From NCBI GenBank assembly GCA_017558165.1, contig JAFYWE010000234.1, positions 1-5,375 of the forward strand: 5,375 nucleotides of DNA, written 5' to 3'. A program made the translations under genes and the position numbers. Shown here piece by piece: positions 1 through 5,375 of this stretch. The notes under the pieces were generated by a model that saw only the letters and a list, made by a program, of their open reading frames with translations, searched no databases and was not told the origin of the DNA. Each line of letters starts with the position of its first letter. Position 1 is the first letter of the stretch. This DNA is from Bacteroidaceae bacterium (lineage in GTDB: Bacteria; Bacteroidota; Bacteroidia; Bacteroidales; Bacteroidaceae).

Positions 1-1
1 G

Positions 2-2452
2 ATTCTCAACGGCAAAGGCAAGCTATCATCACCCGACAGCAGGGTGACACGCCTGCTCACCGACAGCCGTTCGCTGACCTTCCCCGAGGAGACCCTTTTC
101 TTTGCCATAAAGACAAAGCACGGCGACGGGCACCGGTACATAGATGCCCTTTACCAAAGGGGCGTGAGAAACTTTGTCGTGAACAGCGACAACGATTTCC
201 GTTCACTTGCCGAAGCCAATTTCATCATCGTTGATGACAGCATAAAGACACTGCAGAGCCTTGCATCACATCACCGTTCACAGTTCGGCATCCCTGTCGT
301 AGGCATTACCGGCAGTGACGGCAAGACCATAGTCAAGGAGTGGCTATACCAACTTACGGCAGGAGACTACAACGTGACGCGCTCGCCACGTAGCTACAAC
401 TCGCAGATAGGCGTCCCCTTGTCGGTTTGGATGCTCCGCGAAGAGAACACCTTGGGAATCTTCGAAGCAGGAATATCACGCACCGACGAGATGGCAAGGC
501 TGCAGCATATCATAAGACCGACCATCGGAATCATCACCAACATAAGCGGGGCGCATCAGGAGAACTTCGCTACCATCCAGGAGAAATGCGACGAGAAACT
601 GTCGCTGTTCAGGGATTGCGAGGTGATAATCTACAACGCCGACAACAAACTACTGTCGGACAGCATAGCACAATACGGCCTTCATGCGCAGGAGATTGCC
701 TGGTCACACAGCGACCCCGAAAGCCCGCTCTACATCAAGAGCATAACAAAGGAGGGAGACGGCACCACAGTTTGCTACCGCTTCCTCATGTTCGAGAACA
801 GTTACCGCATTCCGTTCGTCGATGATGCGTCAATAGAGGATTCAATCAACTGCCTTGCCGCGGCACTTTACCTGAAGATACCAGCAGAAGCCATAGCCGA
901 GCGCATGAACCAACTGGAACCCATAGCCATGAGGCTCGAGGTAAAGGAGGGCAAGAACGGATGCCTTGTCATCAATGACAGCTACAACTCGGACACCGCA
1001 TCGCTAGAGATTGCGCTCGACTTTATGGAACGCCGTTGCAGCACTATGCCCAGCCTCAAGCGCACACTCATTCTCGCCGACATCAAGCAGACCGGCGAAA
1101 GCCCTGACACACTATACCAAACCGTGCTCGGCTACATGGAGAAGCGCAACATCGATAAGTTCATAGGAGTAGGCAACGAAATCGCATCACAGAAGGAGAT
1201 GCTGGGCAGTTCATCTATCGAGTGTCATTTCTTCAACGCCACCGAGGAGTTGTTGTCATCAAAGTTACTGCGCAGTCTTGAAGGCGAGTGCATACTGCTC
1301 AAGGGATCACGTTCGTTCCATTTTGAGGATGTATCGGAAGCATTGGAGAAGAAGGTACACCAGACCATACTCGAGGTAAACCTTAGCGCACTGCGTGACA
1401 ACCTCAACAGATACAGGAACAGGCTCAACCCCGACACCAAGTGCGTGTGCATGGTAAAGGCCGATGCCTACGGAGCCGGAGCACTAGAGATAGGCAGGAC
1501 ACTGCAGGACTGCAGCATTGACTACCTTGCGGTAGCCGTAGCAGATGAAGGCGCCGAACTGCGCAAGGACGGCATAGAGTGCGGAATCATTGTAATGAAC
1601 CCGGAACCGAGCTCATACCGTACGCTTTTCGACAACAAGCTCGAGCCTGAGGTGTACGGATTCGGGATGCTGAGGGCACTAATTGAGGCCGCACGCCGTG
1701 AGGGTATAACCGACTATCCCGTGCATATAAAGGTAGATACAGGCATGCACCGTCTTGGCTTCCTGCCCCAAGAGATACCGGCGCTGGTTGAGGCCCTGAA
1801 ACAGCAGAACGCCTTGACACCACGTTCGATATTCTCACATTTTGCAGGAAGCGACAGCCCGCTGTTCGATACATTCTCACAGGAACAGACTGCGCGTTTC
1901 GAGCTGGCCGCATCAACACTGCAATCGGCATTCAGCCACAAGATCCTACGCCACATATGCAACAGCGCCGGGGCGGAGAGGTTCACCACCGCGCAGTATG
2001 ACATGGTTCGACTGGGAATAGGACTCTACGGAATCTCGCCCATAGCAGAGGACGCCACACTCCACCCTATATCGACCCTTAAGAGCATAATACTGCAGAT
2101 ACGCGAGGTTCCGGCCGATGAGACTGTAGGATATAGCAGGAAAGGCACTTTGAAGAGGAATTCACGCATAGCGGCACTGCCCATCGGATATGCCGACGGC
2201 CTCAACCGCAAACTGGGCAACGGCAAAGGACACTGCATCGTGAACGGGCAGAAAGCACCTTACGTGGGTAATATATGTATGGATGTATGCATGATTGATG
2301 TCACGGACATTGATTGCAAGGAGGGCGACATTGTTGAGATATTTGGCCCCGGCCTGCCAGCTACCCAAATAGCCGAATGGCTGGAGACAATACCGTACGA
2401 GGTACTAACATCGGTATCACAGAGAATAAAACGCGTATACTATAGTGATTAA
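2..2452 (+). CDS. murF-alr: Bifunctional UDP-MurNAc-tripeptide:D-Ala-D-Ala ligase / alanine racemase (MurF-Alr fusion), 5'-truncated
   Basis: This cytoplasmic cell-wall enzyme has two halves: the C-terminal one interconverts L- and D-alanine, and the N-terminal one ligates D-Ala-D-Ala to UDP-MurNAc-tripeptide using ATP. The frame is open to the window edge. The first in-frame start is a GTG at 44, but 14 family-like codons precede it, so the true start is upstream and about 20 residues are probably missing. Residues below count from that GTG. MurF half (about 1-438): N-terminal motif LLTDSRS, P-loop GITGSDGKT (87-95), E141, H171, R297 and the NDSYNSD motif (311-317). Alr half (about 440-802): PLP lysine K472 in VKADAYG, K563 and R570 in KVDTGMHR, R656 in RLGIGLYG, catalytic Tyr Y697 in VGYSRKG, and ICMD (744-747). 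All main catalytic residues are present and no frameshift is seen. The fusion is normal for Bacteroidota. The gene ends 57 bp from the convergent transporter gene. Confidence 0.97.
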   Translation: MLNGKGKLSSPDSRVTRLLTDSRSLTFPEETLFFAIKTKHGDGHRYIDALYQRGVRNFVVNSDNDFRSLAEANFIIVDDSIKTLQSLASHHRSQFGIPVVGITGSDGKTIVKEWLYQLTAGDYNVTRSPRSYNSQIGVPLSVWMLREENTLGIFEAGISRTDEMARLQHIIRPTIGIITNISGAHQENFATIQEKCDEKLSLFRDCEVIIYNADNKLLSDSIAQYGLHAQEIAWSHSDPESPLYIKSITKEGDGTTVCYRFLMFENSYRIPFVDDASIEDSINCLAAALYLKIPAEAIAERMNQLEPIAMRLEVKEGKNGCLVINDSYNSDTASLEIALDFMERRCSTMPSLKRTLILADIKQTGESPDTLYQTVLGYMEKRNIDKFIGVGNEIASQKEMLGSSSIECHFFNATEELLSSKLLRSLEGECILLKGSRSFHFEDVSEALEKKVHQTILEVNLSALRDNLNRYRNRLNPDTKCVCMVKADAYGAGALEIGRTLQDCSIDYLAVAVADEGAELRKDGIECGIIVMNPEPSSYRTLFDNKLEPEVYGFGMLRALIEAARREGITDYPVHIKVDTGMHRLGFLPQEIPALVEALKQQNALTPRSIFSHFAGSDSPLFDTFSQEQTARFELAASTLQSAFSHKILRHICNSAGAERFTTAQYDMVRLGIGLYGISPIAEDATLHPISTLKSIILQIREVPADETVGYSRKGTLKRNSRIAALPIGYADGLNRKLGNGKGHCIVNGQKAPYVGNICMDVCMIDVTDIDCKEGDIVEIFGPGLPATQIAEWLETIPYEVLTSVSQRIKRVYYSD

Positions 2453-2455
2453 AAC

Positions 2456-2485
2456 AATGAAGGCGGCCTTTTGGTCGCCTTCATT
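2456..2485. terminator. Shared hairpin terminator between convergent genes
   Basis: The arms AATGAAGGCG (2456-2465) and CGCCTTCATT (2476-2485) are perfectly complementary. Three inner pairs extend the stem (one G-U, two C-G), giving 13 bp with a TTTT loop. It starts 4 bp after the murF-alr stop and lies 25 bp beyond the transporter stop. On the reverse strand the stem is followed by GTTTTAATC, a short U-rich tail. On the forward strand the tail is AATATGC, a poor U-tract. It should therefore work better for the transporter transcript, and may act on murF-alr as a weaker terminator or as a 3'-end-protecting hairpin. Confidence 0.8.
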
Positions 2486-2509
2486 AATATGCTTGACACA
2501 GCTCTTAGC

Positions 2510-3820
2510 TTAAAGAAAATTCTTGATGAATATATAAAGTATAATCAACGGGGTGACATAACGCAGCATGAAAATCACCACAGGAGCAAGATACCTGTTG
2601 CATACCCCCTTGTTGGTAAGCTCATCCTTCATGAAATTCTTCTTCATGAACCACACCACAAATATACAGGTAAACATTCCGCCAAGCGGCATGAGCATAT
2701 TGGCTGTTATATAATCAAAGACGGTAAAGAAATCGATTCCGAAGAGTTGGGTAAATGTCACAGCACTCAACACTATTGAAACCACAGTGGTGACAATGGC
2801 GGCATTCTTGCGTGACAGTTTGAACTCCTCACCGAAATAGGCTGTCAGCACCTCGTGGAAAGAGATTGTGGAGGTGAGCGATGCCAGCACGACAAGCAGG
2901 AAGAATATTGCCGACCACAATGAGGCCAAAGGCATTCCTTTGAAGATCTCAGGTAGTGTCACAAACACCAGCGACGGTCCCTCGGTAGGCTCAAGACCGG
3001 CACTGTACACAGCCGGAAAGATTACAAGACCCGCAAGTACCGATACAAGAAGAGTCAATATAGAAACATTGAACGATGTGGAAATGATATTGTTGCTCTT
3101 CTTGAAATATGACGCATAAGTCACCATGCATCCCATACCTACAGAGAGAGAGAAGAATGCCTGACCCATGGCCATCATGATTGTATCGGCACTGAAAGCC
3201 TTCTCAAAATCACACGAAAGGAAGAACTTGTAACCCTCGGATGCACCGGGCATGAACGCCACGCGCACCGCCATGATTACAAGGATGACAAAGAGCATAG
3301 GCATCATCACCTTCGATGCCTTCTCAATACCCTTCTCAACGCCACGTGAGACAATGAAATGCGTAATGAGAATAAACGCGACTCCCCAAGCCAGTGGTTT
3401 CCATGACCCTTGGAACTCACTGAACTGCTCCTTAAAGGAGAGTGTTGAATCAAAGATCCCGCCAGTGACAGAGTTGAGAAGATACTCCAGCGACCAGCCT
3501 GCTATAAGATAGTAGTATCCCGAGATGAGCAAGGCTCCGAGGATTCCACTGTAACCCAGCCAACTCCAACGCTTGGAAAGGGCACGGAAAGCACCTACGG
3601 CGTTCTTCTTTGTATGACGTCCTACGGCAAACTCAGCAAGCATGGCTGGTATACCCACCACAAGTACACTCAAAAGAAACACCAACAGGAACGCGGCTCC
3701 ACCATTCTCTCCGGCCACATACGGAAAACGCCATAAGGCTCCAAGACCAATGGCGCTGCCCGCCGCCACCAATATGACACTTAATTTGCCCCCGAACGAG
3801 GCTCTTGGTTGTTCACTCAT
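2510..3820 (-). CDS. Sodium-dependent amino-acid symporter, NSS/SNF family (LeuT fold)
   Basis: This is an inner-membrane protein of 436 aa. The family imports amino acids or related amines using the Na+ gradient; the substrate here cannot be read from sequence. About 11 hydrophobic segments are visible, as in the bacterial relatives MhsT and Tyt1, whereas LeuT has 12. The signature is in TM1: GSAIGLGALWRFPY (21-34) followed by ENGGAAF. TM2 ends in GIPAMLAEFAVGR. TM3 carries YYY (102-104), with Y103 matching the substrate-carboxylate tyrosine of LeuT. TM6 has GQAFFSLSVGMG (219-230) and TM8 has ASLTS (313-317). By eye alignment the Na2 ligands are kept (G21, I24, A313, T316, S317), but two Na1 asparagines of LeuT are A28 and T256. 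The start is the only reasonable ATG, because the next Met is at residue 60 inside TM2. No Shine-Dalgarno sequence is seen; upstream DNA is A/T-rich. The gene is probably monocistronic, flanked by hairpins on both sides. Confidence 0.93.
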   Translation of the reverse strand: MSEQPRASFGGKLSVILVAAGSAIGLGALWRFPYVAGENGGAAFLLVFLLSVLVVGIPAMLAEFAVGRHTKKNAVGAFRALSKRWSWLGYSGILGALLISGYYYLIAGWSLEYLLNSVTGGIFDSTLSFKEQFSEFQGSWKPLAWGVAFILITHFIVSRGVEKGIEKASKVMMPMLFVILVIMAVRVAFMPGASEGYKFFLSCDFEKAFSADTIMMAMGQAFFSLSVGMGCMVTYASYFKKSNNIISTSFNVSILTLLVSVLAGLVIFPAVYSAGLEPTEGPSLVFVTLPEIFKGMPLASLWSAIFFLLVVLASLTSTISFHEVLTAYFGEEFKLSRKNAAIVTTVVSIVLSAVTFTQLFGIDFFTVFDYITANMLMPLGGMFTCIFVVWFMKKNFMKDELTNKGVCNRYLAPVVIFMLRYVTPLIILYIFIKNFL

Positions 3821-3833
3821 AATAGAAGTTTTT

Positions 3834-3841
3834 CAAAAATA
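3834..3841 (-). promoter_or_regulatory. Putative Bacteroides-type -7 box for the transporter gene
   Basis: Read on the reverse strand, TATTTTTG matches the Bacteroides -7 consensus TAnnTTTG exactly. It ends 13 nt before the transporter ATG, so the untranslated leader would be only about 6-8 nt. No clear TTTG -33 element is seen. The expected -33 region falls in the T-rich tail of the preceding terminator. The match is short and lies in A/T-rich DNA, so chance is possible. Confidence 0.4.
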
Positions 3842-3850
3842 GACCGCGAA

Positions 3851-3904
3851 AATAATAAAAAAGCAGAAACTTTCTGGCATAAAAGCCGTTAAGTTTCTGC
3901 TTTT
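3851..3904 (-). terminator. Rho-independent terminator of the CotH-family gene
   Basis: A perfect 14-bp inverted repeat pairs AAAAGCAGAAACTT (3859-3872) with AAGTTTCTGCTTTT (3891-3904). The 18-nt loop contains a small GGC/GCC stem (3876-3878 with 3885-3887). Read on the reverse strand, the stem runs into TTTTTTATTATTTT, a strong U-tract. It begins about 51 bp after the CotH-family stop at 3956 and lies upstream of the transporter start, so it should separate the two same-strand genes. The stem is rather A/T-rich, but the geometry is classical. Confidence 0.88.
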
Positions 3905-3955
3905 AACACGAGTTACATATTTAAACTCCGATACTTTTTAAAATGAGAAAGAACC

Positions 3956-5230
3956 TCAAAAAGAAGCGAGTGCGGCATCTATTTCATCAATACGGTCAAG
4001 ATACACGTCACGCATGCGGCCTACCGCCTCATAGAAGTCAAGCCTCTCGTCCATATTCACCACGACATCAATAGGCCACATTGCAAAATTATCCTCATTG
4101 GACTCCCTTATCCAATTTGCTTTCCTGCCAATATAGTACTGTACGCTTTCAAACTGCGGTTTGAGCTCAAGCCAACGCTTTTTCAACAAGGCACGGAATT
4201 CATCATACTCGAGCAAGTAGCCATACCACAGGGCAGAAGTCAGCACCAGTCCTTTCAGTCCAGGCCTGAAGGTTCCCCAGTCAAAATCCCATACAGGGCC
4301 GGCATAAAGCAAGCCACCACGTTTCTTGTAGAAATAGCAACTTTTAGGGTGCGTGGCTTCCGTATTGCCTACAAGGTTGTAGACCAGGAAAAAGTCGACA
4401 AATGACCAGACATCTATGAGTTGAGTAATATCCTCGTATGTACCGTTCTCGAACGTCTCCTCAATATTGTCAACATAATCCTTTATATAGACGAATGCCG
4501 GATGCTCGGGCGAATATATGACATCCTCATCGGGTTCCTTTATCTCGACCGGATAGTTCTTGTATCTTGTATAGAAATGATTCTTCTCATTTACCGCATA
4601 TTTATCGAACTCAAGGATATAACCACCCGTAATGTCATCGGTTGAATATTCAATCTCGTCGATGTCGACCCTGTTCCTGTCTATCTTGATCTGCTCACAC
4701 AGATAGTAGTTCCCACGATACTCGCCATTAAGGAACAGCTCGACGAACTCGCCACGCGGTGTCCATGGAAAAGCCAGGCGGGCGACCTGGAACGAGACAT
4801 CATTGCGCAACAATGTCCTGTCCATCCAGTTTGCCAACAGCACCCACCTCTTATGCCGCGGCATTCCAAGAACCTCGGCCTTCTCGGCAAGCTTTATGGC
4901 ATAAGGCTTCTTAGGCATTGTCCACGTACTGTTTCCACGGCCACGGAAATCGGCTTTGACATTCAGACACTCCTTACCAGCACCGTCAATTATGCGGATA
5001 TTACCTCCTTTTACCCAGACCTCCTTGCTGTCTATTCCGACACTGTCGGGGGTTGTTATATGCACAACTGGAATATCTTGCTGATTTCCATGTACTTCCG
5101 ACCCATCATCAAGACCGTCGTTACACGAAACAAGAAGTAATACAAGCACACATAACAGCCCGAAGCTTGCAAACAATTTGAAGTCTTGACTGCATTGCAA
5201 TTCTTTCATTATAAATACTTTTTGAAACAT
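3956..5230 (-). CDS. CotH-family (putative protein kinase) lipoprotein
   Basis: The 424-aa product has a lipoprotein signal peptide: a hydrophobic run at about 20-34 and lipobox LVSC with C36 as the lipidated cysteine. An acidic linker (NDGLDDGSE) follows, then a CotH-like domain from about residue 52 to the end. Family landmarks are FRGRGNSTW (95-103), KKPYAIKL (107-114, candidate nucleotide-contacting lysines), a block with RWVLLANWMDRTLLRND (128-144), FLNGEYRGNYYLCEQI (166-181), GGYILEFD (202-209) and GPVWDFDWG (311-319, an acidic motif likely to bind metal). Bacillus CotH is an atypical kinase that phosphorylates spore-coat proteins; this lineage does not form spores, so the target is unknown. 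Two starts are possible. The longest frame begins at 5230. The ATG at 5207-5209 (residue 8) gives a more usual signal-peptide length and is at least as likely. The gene stands alone, with a terminator after it and a putative -7 box before it. Kinase activity is inferred from the family only. Confidence 0.88.
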   Translation of the reverse strand: MFQKVFIMKELQCSQDFKLFASFGLLCVLVLLLVSCNDGLDDGSEVHGNQQDIPVVHITTPDSVGIDSKEVWVKGGNIRIIDGAGKECLNVKADFRGRGNSTWTMPKKPYAIKLAEKAEVLGMPRHKRWVLLANWMDRTLLRNDVSFQVARLAFPWTPRGEFVELFLNGEYRGNYYLCEQIKIDRNRVDIDEIEYSTDDITGGYILEFDKYAVNEKNHFYTRYKNYPVEIKEPDEDVIYSPEHPAFVYIKDYVDNIEETFENGTYEDITQLIDVWSFVDFFLVYNLVGNTEATHPKSCYFYKKRGGLLYAGPVWDFDWGTFRPGLKGLVLTSALWYGYLLEYDEFRALLKKRWLELKPQFESVQYYIGRKANWIRESNEDNFAMWPIDVVVNMDERLDFYEAVGRMRDVYLDRIDEIDAALASF

Positions 5231-5257
5231 GATATAAGAAGCTGTTTAAATTTCTTT

Positions 5258-5265
5258 CAAAAATA
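5258..5265 (-). promoter_or_regulatory. Putative Bacteroides-type -7 box for the CotH-family gene
   Basis: On the reverse strand, TATTTTTG matches TAnnTTTG. It lies 27 nt before the ATG at 5230 and 48 nt before the ATG at 5209, so the implied leader suits either start. A TTG at 5282-5284 is 16 nt upstream, a little closer than the usual 19-21 nt spacing for the -33 element. The same 11-mer TATTTTTGAAA also precedes the transporter gene. Confidence 0.5.
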
Positions 5266-5334
5266 TTATTTACATTGTCCTCAAGAAGTGCTTGTCTTTT
5301 TATGCCCTTTGTTGCACGAACCCACTCCCGCTCG

Positions 5335-5358
5335 GCAAAGCAAGTAAACTTTCTTTGC
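5335..5358. repeat. Imperfect palindrome in the intergenic edge sequence
   Basis: The arms GCAAAGCAAG (5335-5344) and CTTTCTTTGC (5349-5358) pair over 10 positions with one mismatch (C5341 against T5352) around a 4-nt TAAA loop. No T-tract follows on either strand, so it does not look like a terminator. It sits about 70 bp upstream of the putative CotH-gene -7 box. It could be an operator-like site or part of a dispersed intergenic repeat. The gene beyond the right edge is not visible. Confidence 0.4.
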
Positions 5359-5375
5359 TCTCGCTTACCCGTGGC

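Noticed and set aside
44..46. GTG at 44 as the true start of murF-alr
   Set aside because: The frame is open upstream to the window edge, and the preceding residues (ILNGKGKLSSPDSR) continue the expected MurF N-terminal domain. The GTG lies inside the domain.
1587..2004. Overlapping reverse-strand frames inside the Alr half of murF-alr
   Set aside because: They are antisense to conserved catalytic sequence and are rich in Cys, Arg and Ser, as expected of noncoding shadows.
2471..2779. Forward-strand frame of 102 codons
   Set aside because: It starts in the terminator loop and runs antisense to the well-supported transporter gene; the peptide has no recognisable features.
3873..3890. Riboswitch or attenuator in the 3821-3955 gap
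   Set aside because: The branched loop of the hairpin is small, no alternative antiterminator pairing is evident, and the simple terminator reading with a T-tract explains the sequence.
4853..5140. Forward-strand frame of 95 codons opposite the CotH-family gene
   Set aside because: It is antisense to the RGRGNSTW region and signal peptide of a clear family member; no domain or initiation signal supports it.
5302..5375. Partial forward frame open to the right edge
   Set aside because: It is only 24 codons and overlaps the palindrome. Similar short peptides are, as I recall, common spurious calls in Bacteroidales repeats. It is kept as a finding, not called as a gene.

Overview
The window looks like chromosomal DNA from a Bacteroidales bacterium (phylum Bacteroidota). 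Three things point there. A single reading frame fuses MurF to alanine racemase, an arrangement characteristic of that phylum. No Shine-Dalgarno sequence is visible before either reverse-strand gene. Upstream of both of those genes is an A/T-rich box matching the Bacteroides -7 consensus TAnnTTTG. I cannot assign a genus.

Layout. The left half (to 2452, + strand) is the murF-alr fusion gene, cut at its 5' end by the window edge. Its product makes D-alanine and attaches D-Ala-D-Ala to the peptidoglycan precursor. It converges on a reverse-strand gene (2510-3820) for an 11-helix sodium symporter of the NSS/SNF family. A 13-bp-stem hairpin sits in the 57-bp gap between the two stops and probably serves as a shared terminator. 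Further right, also on the reverse strand, is a CotH-family lipoprotein gene (3956-5230). A strong hairpin with a T-tract separates it from the transporter. The last 145 bp (5231-5375) hold its putative promoter, an imperfect palindrome and sequence that may belong to a dispersed intergenic repeat.

How the genes relate. I see no evidence that they form one system. The two reverse-strand genes point the same way but are split by a convincing terminator, and each has its own putative promoter box, so they are probably separate transcription units. The window is mostly ordinary core and accessory chromosome. The points most worth a second look are the transporter's altered Na1 sodium site beside an intact Na2 site, and the CotH-type putative kinase placed on a lipoprotein anchor in a non-sporulating lineage. 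I found no CRISPR array, tRNA, rRNA, insertion sequence or phage gene.
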